Part shown: positions 1 to 12,660 of the stretch, in pieces
How positions within the stretch are numbered: position 1 is the first letter of the stretch
Layout: each line of letters begins with the position of its first letter
Assembly (NCBI GenBank): GCA_036346355.1
Contig: CM070584.1
Location: 50,551,097 to 50,615,096 of the forward strand
Length of the DNA stretch: 64,000 nucleotides
DNA from: Rhipidocladum racemiflorum
Lineage: Eukaryota; Streptophyta; Magnoliopsida; Poales; Poaceae
Reading direction: 5' to 3'
Program-made: the position numbers and the translations under genes
Notes under the pieces: model-generated
Told to the model about the DNA's origin: nothing
The model's database searches: none
What the model saw: only the letters and a program-made list of their open reading frames with translations

Positions 1-813
1 AATTTTGAAATTTTTACTGAAGATGTGTTTCTATACAATGGACCTACCATAAAAATTTCAACATTAAATTCTTATTATTTAATTCTCCATAAATCTTTTA
101 TTGATTTCTGCAGAATTCCAATTCTGCCTAAATTAAATGCTAAAATATAGCAAAATTGCTTATTAATTTTTTAAACTTTTTGTGGGAGAAGGTGATATGT
201 CTGAGGTCTTATGGTAAAAATTCCAAAGTCTAGAATGCCCCACATTTATCTCTAAAAATCTGACATTGAACTGGTCAGAGAAGGGATTTATCATTTTTAA
301 TTGTTTTCTTCACTAGTAAAAGCATTCACATGGTCTTTTGACCATCTAGGGGTATTTTCTAGGGTTTGGCCAGGTTATACAAAGATTTTTACCATGGTAA
401 TTTCATTTCTTACCATTTTACTATTTTCTCTTTTCTTTTCTTTTCTTTCTTAAATTCCAATATTCATTTAATTAATTCAACCAATAGATCAAGAATCAAT
501 AAATGCACATAAAATCAAGAAATACAACACAAAACTGATTTCACTTTTTTTAATATTTGATTTTTTATTACTTTATAAATTTGAGGATGTTACATCGCCC
601 TCTGCCCCTCCCACCTCCGCCACCCCACACTCCGCCCTGTCCACCTCGCCCTCTGCCCTCCCTTCCCCCTCCGATCGCCTCCCCTTCCCCCTCCCTTGCC
701 CCCTCCCCCACCAACGCGACATGGGTGTGATGGGGTGCCTCCCACTCTCTTTCCCCCTCCGGCAGGGCGCGGCGGCGGCGGGGCGCCTCCCCCTTCAGCG
801 TGGGCCAGGTACC
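1..813. other. Intergenic, AT-rich then pyrimidine-rich
   Basis: No gene is recognised. The first 590 bases are AT-rich. About 596-720 is a C/T-rich low-complexity stretch that opens meaningless proline- or glycine-rich reading frames on both strands. Confidence 0.6.
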
Positions 814-1103
814 CACTATTACATAAAGGTCTATATTAGACTCCTCATTATAGACGATTTTGAAAAACCATCTGTATTAAACACAATCATAGACAGTTTT
901 AGAAGAACTATATACGATAAGTGCACATCACATACGGTTTAGCCAAAAATAGTCTGTGATGCGAATTGCCATCATCACAAACGGTTTTTAGCTAAAACTG
1001 TCTGTGATATCAATGCACATCACAAACGATTTTTGGCTAAACCCGTATGTGATGTGTATTGCCATCATTACAGATGATTTTAGCCAAAAACCATCTGTGA
1101 TGG

Positions 1104-1640
1104 GCCCCGTATGGTTTGTCACACCCTTTTCCTCGTTATGTTGCTCCCTCTCCCTCATTCTCTTGCTCCCTCTCCCAGCCGTCGCTCCCTTGTCTCCTCT
1201 CCCTCGCTCCCGTCTTCCTCTCCCCCGGGCACTGCCTCCTTCTCTCTTGAGCGCCACCACCCTTCCCCAGCATTGGCGCCCTCCTTCGACCTCCCCCTTC
1301 CTTGCTCTCTGGCTCAGCATCGCCAACTAGGGAGATCCCCCATCTCGATCCCAATCTCCTCCATATCTGTCGCTGCCACCATCACCGTCGCTGCATCGAT
1401 GTTAGTCTTTTCCTCTCCGTCATCACCTCGCCTGGCCTGCACACTCATGGAGGCCCCTCCCCTCCCCTCAAGGTGCCAGCCTCACCTTCTTCTAGGTTTC
1501 CTCCGCCTCCGTGTCGGATGCTCACCGCCCCTTCCCCTACCTCACTTGCTTGCTCTCCGGCTCCTCCTCTAGGCTTCCTTGTCTTGCTCCCTACGTCCTT
1601 GCCCCGGATCCCCTCTCGTGCACCCACCATTTCTAGATGC
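1104..1640. other. Pyrimidine-rich block, possible captured host sequence
   Basis: A strongly C/T-rich stretch lies just inside the left subterminal repeats of the CACTA candidate. All three plus frames are open for parts of it, giving Pro/Leu/Ser-rich peptides with no recognisable domain. It may be a captured 5' UTR or exon fragment, but no function is assigned. Confidence 0.25.
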
Positions 1641-1806
1641 CTGCCTAGGTATTCCCTATCTCTCTCTCTACCTTGTGCCTACAACTTGCTACTGTACATG
1701 TTGTTGCCTTCGCCAGCATGCTACTCTGTTCTTACGATTGTGTTGGATAATTTAGGTTGCCATTCCTAGTCTAATAGATTGTTGTTGCTTTGCTTTTTAA
1801 AAATTA

Positions 1807-1845
1807 CTAGGTAGAGTCACGCGCTACGCCGCGGCGTACGAAATT
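1807..1845 (-). mobile_element. Helitron 3' terminus (minus strand)
   Basis: Read on the minus strand, a GC-rich hairpin (CGCG-GCGTAG-CGCG) is followed about 11 bases later by CTAG and then T. This is the layout of a Helitron 3' end (hairpin plus CTRR, inserted between A and T). The body would run to higher coordinates; its 5' end was not found. Confidence 0.4.
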
Positions 1846-1869
1846 TGCTTCGAGTTTTTTTTAAAAAAA

Positions 1870-2335
1870 AACAAAAATAGGACCTCAACGTAAATTCGGC
1901 TTTCTCAGGGTGGTTTTCCAAAAATAGGCTAGGTAGGAGATGCCTGCGAATTTGCTTATCCATAGATCCTTTTGCCAAAAAAATGGTGGAGGGCCCATTC
2001 ACGAATCTACGAAACTACGGGTGGGGTCCTTTTTGCCCCAAAAAACTGAGACTATGGGCGGAGTCCTTTTTGCAAAAAAACCGATGGAGAGCTCGTTCGT
2101 GAATCTATAGAACTACAAGGTCTTTTTTTGCAAATAATCGGTGGAAGGACCTAGATGTAATTTTAGTTTTTTTTCGGAGGGCCCTTCATGAAAATAGTAA
2201 AAACCAGTGGAGGAGCCGTTCACGAATCTATGGAACTATGGTGCCCTTTTTGCAAAATAACCGATAAAAGGACCTAGATGTAATTTTAAAATTTTTGGAG
2301 GGTGTTTTTGCAAAAACACTGATGTGGCACTCTCC
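1870..2335. repeat. Degenerate tandem repeats
   Basis: Phrases such as 'TTCACGAATCTA(C/T)GAACTA', 'CCTTTTTGCAAAA' and 'GGACCTAGATGTAATTTTA' recur three to four times, with a period near 100-115 bases. This is non-coding satellite-like DNA, next to and perhaps inside the Helitron whose end lies at 1807. Confidence 0.55.
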
Positions 2336-3544
2336 TTAGGATCCAAATCTTCCGGGCATAAGAATAAGAATGTTACTTACGAAAATAGACGGTGGTTGTA
2401 ACTAAAATTCTAGACCCCAGCTGTTCTTTATTTGAGAGAGTATGATTTGTGCGTCTAGATGTGCTACTGACATCTAATGTAATGTTCTTGTCCTCACGCA
2501 TTTGTGTTTGCACTAGCTGGCCTGTCTCAGAGATTCCATCCTTAATTGCACTAGGCATTGGGACTCATGTTACCATGCAATTTCCTGACTCCCAATGTCT
2601 CTCTTATTGCATTATGGTGCCAGTAGGTTTAAGGAACAGTCGTATATAGTTGAATATATGTGTTAAAGGCATTTCTGGTAGCACTTAATTAATTAAGCTT
2701 GAGCTTAATGCTGCCACAACTTTAAGCCTCACCAAACAGCTTGTTTTGGAAATTGCCTTTTATGTAGGTTTAGCACCCATATGTACTATAAGCCTCACCA
2801 AACATGACTTCATTTGTTATGCTCTACCTCTATTATATGATATCTCATTTGTTTAGCTTGCCGGTGTTGTTTACAGCATCAGCGGTCTACACCTGGAAGC
2901 ATTCATTTTGGTAAGAGCATTAATGTACTGTCTTGACTTCTTCCATATTTTTCCTATCATTCATTTTTACAACTGTAGGTGCTCAGATTGATATATGGGA
3001 TCATAACAGGTTGAATAATTGATCATTCATTTTCTAACAATTTAGCTATTGTCATACCACAGGTATTTTCCTCTTAGTTTTTATGGTCGCTTTTAGGTTT
3101 GCTTCATTCCTATGCTTATTTGGAACAATGCCTAATTTATTGCAAGCTAGCATGAGGATGAGTTGGTTAGAGAATGTACCTTCAGGATCTAGAAATATTT
3201 CAACATCTTGAGTTCAAATGCTTATATTAGCTACTTCTTATATTGGAAATTAACCCCATGTAACCAGTCATTTTAACCCTAGTCTAAGCTAGGAAACCTT
3301 TCTTTTGTACCAGTTCTGAAAATTTGAATACTTGACTGAAACTCATGTTAATCAACAGAACAAATTAGGGGAAAAAAACATATCTGAATGTAAACTGGTA
3401 GGTATTTGTGAGCTACATGGTGACAAATGAGCTCTATCATGAGTTACAAGTTCAGAATTGAATGGATATAGATCAAATTGGCGACCAGACTAAAAAGACC
3501 CACTTTTGAGTCCATAGAAGGCCTCGAGTTAGAACATGGTAAAT

Positions 3545-3922
3545 GGGCAACATATCCAGTGCAATTAAAGTTTTCGTGCAATTACCGTGCAACCCTACTA
3601 AAAAAGTTTCAAAAAATTCTAAAAAAAATCATGGATGTACATCTCAACTTAACCCATCTACGTATAAAATTTCATGATCAAATTCGTCCTATACTGGAAG
3701 TTACAAAAAAGACAAATTTTGGGGTGCATTTGAACTATTCAAGTTTGTCAGAAATTTGTTTTTTTTTTTTTGTAACTTCTAGCATAGGACGAATTTGATC
3801 ATGAAATTTTATACGTAGATGGGGTAAGTTGAGATGTACATCCATGATTTTTTTTAGAATTTTTTAAAACTGTTTTTTAGTAGGGTTACACGAAAACTTT
3901 AATTGCACTAGATATGATGCCC
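3545..3922. mobile_element. Foldback MITE with long terminal inverted repeats
   Basis: The 378-bp element is almost wholly palindromic. Its left arm starts GGGCAACATATCCAGTGCAA and its right arm ends with the imperfect complement; the arms stay similar for about 150 bases and converge near 3740. It is flanked by the 7-bp direct repeat GGTAAAT (3538-3544 and 3923-3929), which fits a target-site duplication. The open frame across it has no coding meaning. The superfamily is not certain. Confidence 0.75.
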
Positions 3923-5050
3923 GGTAAATGAACCTGATTAGAAGTTCAGGATAGACTTATTTGTTCTTATCTAGGAGCTATTATATAATAGGGAATTTAG
4001 TTGAGTACCATTCCAAAGTTGCTGCTTTTATGATTTGCAACTCCAAAGGATTTGCCTCTACTCGATGCCACTCCGAAAGTATAGCATGCTAGTTTATATT
4101 ATAATGGACTGACACCATTGGGTATATTATGGTTATTTTACCAAAACACATCTTTAGAATTGACTGAATTTGGATAAGATATCTGAGGTATAGCATTTTC
4201 TAGAGTTGCAGCACAGCAATGTATGCTCTCCGAAATGATAGTGATCCAAATTCGCGAGAAAGCTTTATTTGAACAACTGAATTTTTCCCTTCAAGGTAGC
4301 AATAACAGGATAATTATCTATATAAAGTTTTCATTATGTTGGACTTAATTACAAAAAAACTAGTGCTGATGAGCAACTATAGTCAGGGTTCACTTCCATG
4401 GAACCAAAGTCCAGCTGGTTCCATGGTAGGAAGGGGTTTTATTCCAGCAGGTTTGCTATCCAAATTGATGTCATTTCGTGGTCTGGGATCACAAACACAT
4501 TGCATACCTCACACATATGTGCGTAAAGCAAGTAAGGCATAGATTTAGAAGAAGGGAGCTGACGGTTGTAACTACGCTTTTGTTAGGTTTGTTCTGTAAC
4601 TAGAAGATATGCATTAGGTAAGAATACTGCTTCAGATTTGTAGTGTTTGATCGTAATATATGCACCCATATTACAATTGCAGTTCAGATTGCAATGATTC
4701 GTGCTTTGATCAAAATAGGTTGTCGTAGACGGTTATAGTCACAAACCGTCTGTGATAATAGGTTATCATAGAAGGATCGTGGCTATAACCGTCTGCGATG
4801 TATATTTCACATACGATTCACAAACCGTATGTGATGTGTAACCATTATCACTGACATATGGTTACACACGGTTCGAAAAAACATCTGAGATGTTCTTTTC
4901 TATAGTAATGACCTCACTCCGTCTTCCCCATCTCGACCTCCCCCTCTGCCTTTCCCTTTGCCACGTGCTGCCGCAAGCTGCTGCGTGTCCAGCCGCGTGT
5001 CGCACACGCTACCGTAGGCTCTACCACGTGTCATGTGGACCATGCTATTA

Positions 5051-5337
5051 GAGCATCTCCAAGAGGGGCCCTAAATATAGTCATAACTTGAATTATAGAG
5101 CTTTTGGGGAAAAGATTAACTCCAGCAAGAGCCCTAAATTGTTAAAATTTAGCAAATTGTTTTAGGGCCCCTAGGAGAGTAGCTATATTTAGCAATTCTG
5201 TGATTGAGCCCTATCTTTGTTGGGTTTTAGGGCCTAATTCCTGGAGTGAATATTTCGTTGAAACCCTAAATCTAATTAGTTGGGATCCTAAATTAAAGTT
5301 TAAGGCTCATTTTTAAGGCTCTCTTTTGGAGATGCTC
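5051..5337. mobile_element. MITE with GAGCATCTCC termini, TTA duplication
   Basis: A 287-bp element with inverted ends (GAGCATCTCCAAGAG and CTTTTGGAGATGCTC) is flanked by TTA at 5048-5050 and 5338-5340. The interior is AT-rich and non-coding, with repeated TAGGGCC/CCCTAAA motifs. Three-base TTA duplications are typical of PIF/Harbinger (Tourist) MITEs. Confidence 0.8.
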
Positions 5338-5340
5338 TTA

Positions 5341-6420
5341 CGGACCGACGTGTTGCGAGCAGGTGGGGTCAAGTCGCAGCACGTCTGCCACTGTGGCTGG
5401 CCCGAAATGGACCAGTCTAGTGTCCAGGTCTACTTATATAGGAGAGCTATGCGATGTGAGTTAGACCATGCATGTAATTTGTCATTCTCCTATTTTGGCT
5501 TGTATTAGTACTACTACTAGCTACATGCGAGCAGTTGGTATAGTGCGCTCGCGGCTCGACCATCCAACATCATGATCGTACCATCGTGGATATATAGATA
5601 CAGAGATAGATAGATATACAGATAGAGACACACGACGCACGCAGTGAGGTCACCGCAACTGCAGATGCATTTGGCGGTATAAAAGAGTCCGCACAGAAAG
5701 CCAGCAACACGACCGTCTGAAATATCCGTCGTTCTTTCACCAGAAGAATAACTTTTTTTTTCTTTTTTTTTTTAAATCATTCCAAGCATTTACAATACGC
5801 CATTCCAATATAGTTACGTCCGCTAAGATTTTAACCGCCGGACGATTCTATCCATCCAGCCAAAAAAACCCTCTTGTGTCGTACAAAAAAAAAGTTGCTA
5901 TTCAACACAGTTCCTGTATTCCACCGGGTCACATAACCAATGTTGAGGTAGTGCAAATTAGTTAGCCAGGTCATTCCCATTTTCAACTTATATTGTTAAT
6001 GTCCAGAAGGTCATCACAACATTCGGTCCTTAATTGACTCAAGAATTACCAGAATAGAAATTTCGTGCTCCATCCACATCTGCCCCACCTACCATCCGCC
6101 CATGTGTGAAACAGTTTTTTGAGTTTTTGTTTTGAAAATCTTTTCAATGTTCAACATACCAGCCATCTCCATTCAATGGATGTCCAAATCAAAATTTGAT
6201 GTTTGAATGGTGTCGGGGCAAATTAATGCCCACGTGCCAATGTATCTTTGTAAGCCTAAGCATGTAACTTAGATATGGGCTTAGCAATTAATTATGTTTT
6301 CCATTAGCCTTAGGGCACGAAGGTGTCATGTCAAAATCAAGGAGTGGAATTTAATAACACAATTAACATTAAGGCACCAACTAGAGCTAATGACAACATA
6401 ACTGTAACAAAAGTTGACGG
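5341..6420. other. Intergenic
   Basis: No gene is visible. There is a short GATA/GACA-type microsatellite near 5588-5632 and A- or T-rich tracts near 5753-5775. Confidence 0.5.
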
Positions 6421-9226
6421 ACCGTTTTTTTAGGGGCCAGTCGGAAACTCGCAACAGTTACCCAGGAAGACTAACTGTTGGAAAACAGGAGTATTTTGCC
6501 TGACAAAAGCAACTTCAATTATTTTTATTCAAATATATGGCCTAACGGCCGAGCTTTTTACAAAGGAAGCGTCAAAAGCTTCAAGAATACAATACCAAAA
6601 GTACTCCACAGGCAGGGCCTGAGCGAAAGACAAGACCTAAAACCACACTAAGTTGCCATCTACGACTTCCTGGTAGGCTCCAGCTTCTTCGAACTCTGAA
6701 AGGTTGGGGTTTTGCAAGGGTGAGTACTGAGTACTCAACAAGTCGTACGGAAGGTGCTGAATACTATATGTAGGGAAAATCAAAGGATGGAAAAAGGGTT
6801 TTAGTACCTGGATGCAGTTTTATTTTCTAATTCATTTTACTTTTGAAGCACAAACCATAAATAATAGTAACGAGGGGGGGTTTTCCAAGTTAAGCAACGA
6901 TATTAACCAATTTATCCAAAGTTCCAACACATTACTTGAGCTTAGTTACGGGTAATCTCCCCAATTCAAACTTAACTTCTTTAACCGGAAGTACGGCGTA
7001 ACCGATTACCATTAGATTAACTCTACAAAGGTGTTCAGCTTTACCCACAAGATATCGTCAACCCTTACTGCCAATCGCGAAATTTCATGCAACTTAAATG
7101 CATGTGGTCAGGTTGAGATTATAACAACATTTCGTTAAATCATTCCTGTGTTTAGTTTTTAACCGATAGGCCTGAACGCTACCTTGGAACTCAAAATGTT
7201 CCAGCTAGCACCTACCGTTGTGAGAACCGGCAAATGACACTACGGTCTATTTTCGTTCCACCCCTTCGGTATACTCCCCTGCCAGGGAGGCCGATCCCTA
7301 TTCTCCTCAGAGAATAGTACCACCAAATTAATCAAGTTTTAATTCAGGAATGATTAATTTACTGAGCTATGTCGGAGACAGGCCACTGACCAGTCCGACC
7401 TGTGGTTGAGCGGGAACTTAAGTAATTTACTTTGCTCAAGGAGTTTATTATCCTTACATTGCCAACGACCAAGCCTTCCAATCCACAAATACATTCCGGT
7501 ACTCACAGTACCGGCCACCAGACAAACCAAGGTATCAATCACCAGTCGGGGATCGGACTCGACTCCACCACGTGGAAAGCCCAATACTATCCCCCAGACT
7601 GTAGCATTTTTATAAACATCCGAATCAGCGATTAGGCATCATTTTATTTTCATTTTAAAGCATTTGGACTAAATAACAGGAATAATAGTAACTAATTTAT
7701 CATGGCAATAGTTAAATCTAGGGTTACAAAGGATTTAATAAGGTTCAATATTTTTCAAGGAAGTTCCATGAGCAATTCGGCATCATGTCATTCTAAAATA
7801 AAAGATTTCAATATTTCAACATATAGCAAAAATAATGCGATATAAAATAATTACTAAGTATACATGCATGAATAGGTTCAACATGATCAAAGGTGTACAA
7901 CTTGCCTTGCTCGGCGATCGGGTCGGAAGAATCGCAGGGGAATTAGTCGTACGGGGCTCCCGTCTGGTCCAACGTCTGCTCCGGGAACTACTCCTACTCC
8001 ACCGGCGGTTCAACGAACGGATCTAGCACGGAAGAGGCGAACAAACGTAAATAAATGAAAAACAATAACTGAAAACGAAAATGGAAAGGGAAACGGAAAC
8101 CAAAAACCGGGCCGGAGAGAATGGAGGGCAATTTGGGCATTTCGGGAATTTTCGGAGTTTCGGATCGCCGAGCGGAGGGTATTTTTGAACTCAGTGGGGG
8201 AAAACGGTTTGGAATATGTAGTTGAGGCATTTTTGGGGTTTACGGAATTTTCGGGATTTTTCTGGGCTATTTTTGGATTTTTAAACAAATTTCGGAATTA
8301 ATAATTGGATTATTAAACCGAAAATGAAAAACACTGTTGTAACAGTGTCGGGCTGGTTTTTGGCGCTAAATGGGCCGAGCGGCCCATTCGGGCAAGCGGC
8401 TTGGCGGCCGGCTGGGCGTGGGGTGAGGCCATGGGTCGGCCCACGCGGAGGGGAAGGGGAGCCAGGCTTCGGCCTGGTTGGTGAGCGGGGCGGGGCCACA
8501 GCGCAGGAGCGCTGTGAGGCTAGGGGGGCCCGCCTGTCGGTGAGGCGGGGCGCGGGAGTTGGTTAGGGTTGGGGCAAAATAGGGGAGGGCAGGGGCGGCG
8601 GCGGGGTTTCGGCGGCGGCGATGCTGGGCAGGCGCGGCGGCCGGAAGCGGGGAGACGACGGGGTAAAGGAAGGGAGGGGGAAGCTCACCACGGCAAGGGC
8701 GGGAGCGGGGGCGAGTTGGGAGCGAGCTCGGGGCGGCCTTTTATAGGCGAGGTGGAGGATCAAGGGGCGGGTAGCGACATCGGCCGGGCGGGCCGCAGCT
8801 GACAAGACGGCGGAGCAGCGGCGTGCTCATGGCGGCGGTCAAGGGCAGCGCCCGCGGCTCGAGGGCGGCGGTGCACACAAGGCGCTGGGAGGCGCGAGGG
8901 CGGGCGGACGCAACGCAGTACGGCACGGCCAGAGCCAGAGGTGGTGGGTCCGGGCGGCGGTCGCTGGGCTGGGCCAGCGAGGCGAGAAGGCCAGAACGAA
9001 CAGGCCGAACGGCCCAAGAAGCAAAGAAACCGGCCCAGGAAAGAAGTAAACGAAATTCCAATTTCGATTTCCAATTTCCACATCCAAATTCAAGAACAAG
9101 CAAAGAAGAACCAATTTAAATCCAATTTGAATTTGGGTTGTTTGCATTTTAATAATTAAAACAATATAATTGCATTTAAAAGTTGGAGCAATATGGTCAA
9201 AGCGTTGGCTTGCGTTGTGGGGGTAA
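6420..9226 (-). mobile_element. Gypsy-type LTR-like sequence (minus strand, ends unresolved)
   Basis: The order of motifs matches the LTR at 16924-31366. There is a GGGTGAGTAC...GTACTC block near 6719 (17227 there), an 'AACCTAGGGTTACAA'-like stretch near 7718, then 'CAACATG(A/G)TCAA' followed by 'TTGCCTTG' near 7879. A GC-rich portion (8340-8960) then grades into AT-rich DNA. No gag-pol coding sequence is present, so a solo LTR or fragment is likely. Both boundaries are uncertain and no target duplication was found. Confidence 0.35.
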
Positions 9227-9610
9227 GGCCATGTTTGGATCCCTGGACTAATTGTTAGCTGGCTAAAAATTAGTCCTAGTCTATCCAAACAGGAAGACTA
9301 ATAGGTGGGCTAATTTTTAGCCAACCCCTTAGCTAACAATTAGTCCATTAGTTGGTAGGGAGGAGCTAATTTGGGCTAATAGCATGTAACACGCTGGGAA
9401 AAGCCTGAAATACCCTCGCGCTGGCCTTATCCTCATTTTCTCACCCATTATGAGGGGCAGAAATGACTTTTCTAAGAAATTAGTCCAACCATTAGTCATG
9501 TATCCAAACAGCTCTGGACTAATTTTAGATGGACTAATTATTAGCTGGCTAACAATTAGCTCTAGCCATTAGCCAACTAACAATTAGTTTTAGTCCATCC
9601 AAACATGGCC
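9227..9610. mobile_element. Tourist-like MITE, copy 1
   Basis: A 384-bp element with inverted ends (GGCCATGTTTGGATCC and GTCCATCCAAACATGGCC) and TAA on both sides (9224-9226, 9611-9613). The interior is full of TTAGC/GCTAA inverted motifs and is non-coding. A second copy lies at 33806-34148. Confidence 0.85.
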
Positions 9611-9613
9611 TAA

Positions 9614-10870
9614 GCATTCTTATTTATCCTACAATTATTGCCCATTTGGACATTAGCGGCAATGTATTACAGATAGATTTTTTAGGTTAATTAATTTATG
9701 GTCTATTTATTTCCCTAAAGAAAATGTTTATAGAGGTTGATGGATGGTGACTACTTTACATAGTAAATTTATTCATTATATTCTATTTATTAAGGAAGTT
9801 CCAATGTTCCATGATAGTTATGTGAGACCTATGAATAATTTCGAGGATCCACTGGGCGATAGATGTCATTTTAACTAGCTTGATTAATTCTAGATTTTAC
9901 ATTGTTAGAATCCCCGTGACATATTGCCATTTGAGGTTCAATTATCAAGTAATTGAACAATTAATTTAATGACTAACTAAAATCTGGGGCCTTCTAATTA
10001 ACTCTGAAATATTCTTATACTAGGGATATACGTACCTAGGTGGCTGACAGGTCATACTAAGGTCATGCCCAATGCAAAGTTGCTTAGATAGATGTTTAAA
10101 GAGAGAGAAACAATACCATATTATAAAAGCATCTATTTGAAAGTCTAGTTCTCCAATGCAAACAATTATTTTACAGATTCTTATTTAATTTAAAAAGGTT
10201 AAGACCTCGTTTAGGTGACTACACTCTTCAACGCAAACTAATATGCTGAGGATATAATATGCTATTTAATTCATTGAAAATTTGCAATAGAAGGTATTCT
10301 TACTATGATATCTATTCTGACTTTCAACAGATTAAAAACACATATCTCGTTGAAGCCAGCACAAACCGCCTGTCTCTTCAAGCAGCGTAGTGTCTTGCAT
10401 GCGTCCATGCCGAAGAAAAAACGTAAAGTGCCAGCCTCTTCTTTAAGCAGCGTAGTAGTGGATATGCATGCAAAGCTTTTACACGGTGGCAAGATCAAAC
10501 AGTCGTCCGTCCAGCGCCTGGTGCAAGCATCCCATTATACATGGCCTAAGATGGTAGTAATTAACTGCTAGTTTTAATTAGACCACTAATTACTCATTAA
10601 CCGTATATGACAATGCATTATTCCTAGTGTTTAATTTCGATTAAAATGTATGTTAAATAGCAATCCTAATACTCTTGAGCACTTAAGCAATGTACATCAG
10701 CTCAATAATAAAATTTAAATATCAAGCTACTAGTGTGAGGGTTTACACGATATACTGAGTAGCATTGAACCAAATATTATTATTTAGAAGTTACGGTGCA
10801 GGCTCTGCATGTCATTCGCCTTTATGCTAAACAATCTTAATGGTATTGGGCCGACAAATTAGAGACTCAC
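9614..10870. other. AT-rich intergenic
   Basis: No gene is supported. A short open frame (10305-10571) contains a curious basic heptapeptide, treated under findings. A 'CTCTTC..AAGCAGCGTAGT' phrase is repeated at about 10373 and 10437. Confidence 0.5.
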
Positions 10871-10874
10871 TGGT

Positions 10875-10901
10875 CATCAATCCGTGCGCTTGCACGACTA
10901 G
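10875..10901 (+). mobile_element. Helitron 3' terminus (plus strand)
   Basis: The perfect hairpin CGTGC-GCTT-GCACG is followed by ACTAG and then T, which is the canonical arrangement of a Helitron 3' end. The matching 5' TC end upstream was not located. Confidence 0.45.
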
Positions 10902-10902
10902 T

Positions 10903-11560
10903 AATTTCTATAAATAGATCTAAACCGTGGATAAAAATGATTAAGGAGATTGGACGACCAATATTTTCTCTTTTTTTAGAATAATGTGGGATTTTCTAGT
11001 ATTTTTTATTTTTCTCAAATTAACATAGGCATTTCTAGCATTTCCCCCTCCTAGGATTAAGGTGGGAATAGATATATTTCTTAACATAGTAGAACCAATT
11101 ACAACTCAAGTTGAGGCTCAATTACTTGGTGCACCATCTTCATGTACACGACTGTTAGGTGGATCCCACACCAAATATTGGAGACAAATAAAACAGCGAG
11201 GATAAAACACTCCGAATTATCTCCTAGCTGGACACGCCCAAATAGGAACCCACCTTGATCTCGTTTTGCATGCAATAATATCTTCCTGTCTTCCTTTCTA
11301 TGTCCAAGTCATTGCTCCTTTATTAGGCGCGTGAAGATGGCAAGAGATAAGGAAAGCAAAGCTTCCCTTCCATTTCGGGCTCCTCTGATTTTCTATATAT
11401 CTCTTATGAATAGATAAATAGATCTAAACAGTGGATAAAATGATTAAGGAGATTGGACAACCAAGATTTCTCTTTTTTAGAATAATGTGTGATTTTCTAG
11501 CAATTTTTCTTCTTCTAAGATTAATGTGGGGGCTTCTAGGAGGGCCTCTAATTAGTGTAC
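10903..11560. repeat. Direct repeat pair, about 505 bp apart
   Basis: The segments at about 10905-11060 and 11408-11550 are near copies. Both run 'AATAGATCTAAAC(C/A)GTGGAT', 'GATTAAGGAGATTGGAC', 'TTAGAATAATGTG.GATTTTCTAG' and so on. The spacer is non-coding. This suggests a local duplication or two copies of one small element. Confidence 0.65.
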
Positions 11561-12448
11561 GTATATAAAGATCAGCTAAGAAATTAATTTAAACAAAAAC
11601 TAACAATGGGAGGGCCCATTTGCAAGTGTCCACCTCATTTTCTTATTAAATTTTATTCCTAAGTTACTTATGGGTACTCAAGCCATACTAGTGGTATTAT
11701 CTAAATATTAATTTTACATGTTAATACTAATGCCACACTCAATTAACTACAATTAACATCTATCACTAATTAGCATAATTATACTCTAATTATGTGGGCC
11801 CAACTATGATGCATAAAACTTCTTAAACTATGTTGAAAGGAAATTACTAATGACCTATTATTGAATGAAGCTTTACCTAAATTGTCCTAGTTAATGTAAC
11901 AACCACAAATTTATTTTTGCAGCTTTAAAAATATTTAATTTAGTCATTTATGAATTTTGAGCCATTTTTCCTCCGAATTTTGTAATGTTTTCCCTATTTT
12001 CCGAGCCTAGAAACATTTACGCAGAGTTATCAAAACATTCTCAATGATTAAAAATATTTTATCTGAGTTCAGAGTATTCTAATTTGTTCGAAAACCAAAT
12101 AAAAGGCTCTAACTCCTATTAGGCCGAAAACCTTGGGCGCACAGCTGCGGTTTGTTCATTGAAACTTTTGGGCGACGTTGATGGCTTGGCGCCGCCGCCT
12201 TTCTTCTTCCGCCGCCGGTACAAGCCCTTCTGCCCGCCGTGCGCCGGCGCCATCTAATCAATCTCTCCTTATATTCCACCGCCGATACGCATGAAGATGG
12301 TCGCCGACGTTGATGGATACGCATGAAGATGGTCCCTCTCCTTGGCAATTGGCATGCACGAAACGACAGGATTTAAGAATTCTCCAGGTCCGGGCCTGAG
12401 CGCGTTCAATTCGGCCCGTACAGGCCCAACTCGGCGTCCAATCACCGC
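11561..12448. other. Intergenic
   Basis: AT-rich to about 12110, then a moderately GC-rich part with the phrase GATACGCATGAAGATGGT twice (12283, 12315). No gene is recognised. Confidence 0.45.
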
Positions 12449-12660
12449 TTCGGCCTTTCCTCTCTTTTTTGGTTGACTTGGGTAGAGTGTGTTTGTGTGT
12501 ATTGTCAGCGTTGCCAATTTGCCAGGGACCCTTTTATGTGTGTGCGCGCGCGCGCGCTTGGGCCGCTTCGGCCTTCTCTCTTTTTTATTGTTGACTTGGA
12601 TACAGTGTGTGTGTACCGGGAGCATTGCCATGGACCTTTATGTGTATCTTTCCTTGTTTC
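12449..12660. repeat. Imperfect tandem duplication (about 115 bp) with (GC)n
   Basis: 'CGCTTCGGCCTT..CTCTCTTTTTT' then 'TTGACTTGG.TA.AGTGTGT' and 'ATTGCCA' occurs twice, separated by a short (CG)n/(GT)n tract near 12538-12556. It is non-coding. Confidence 0.5.

Larger units (their letters stand above)
814..4907. mobile_element. Degenerate CACTA-like element (candidate)
   Basis: The left end begins CACTATTACATAAAGG at 814. The right end reads TTCTTTTCTATAGTA at 4893-4907, which is the inverted CACTATAGAAAAG type with its terminal base changed. Both ends are lined with many short direct and inverted subterminal repeats built on AAACCGT(C/A)TGTGATG and its complement (about 836-1102 on the left, 4725-4890 on the right), as expected for CACTA transposons. 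No transposase was recognised between the ends, and the three bases outside each end (ACC and ATG) do not match. It could instead be two separate CACTA fragments. Confidence 0.35.

Noticed and set aside
568..1769. Overlapping long frames rich in Pro, Gly, Arg, Leu
   Set aside because: They lie in pyrimidine-rich low-complexity DNA that is open on both strands, with no domain or splice support.
6211..6240. TGTCGGGGCAAATTAATGCC as an LTR start
   Set aside because: It resembles a TG terminus, but no matching CA end or target duplication was found, and motif spacing relative to the other gypsy LTR places the start nearer 6420.
7816..9288. Many overlapping frames on both strands in GC-rich DNA
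   Set aside because: They fall in gypsy LTR-like sequence. None has a recognisable motif, and the openness follows from high GC.
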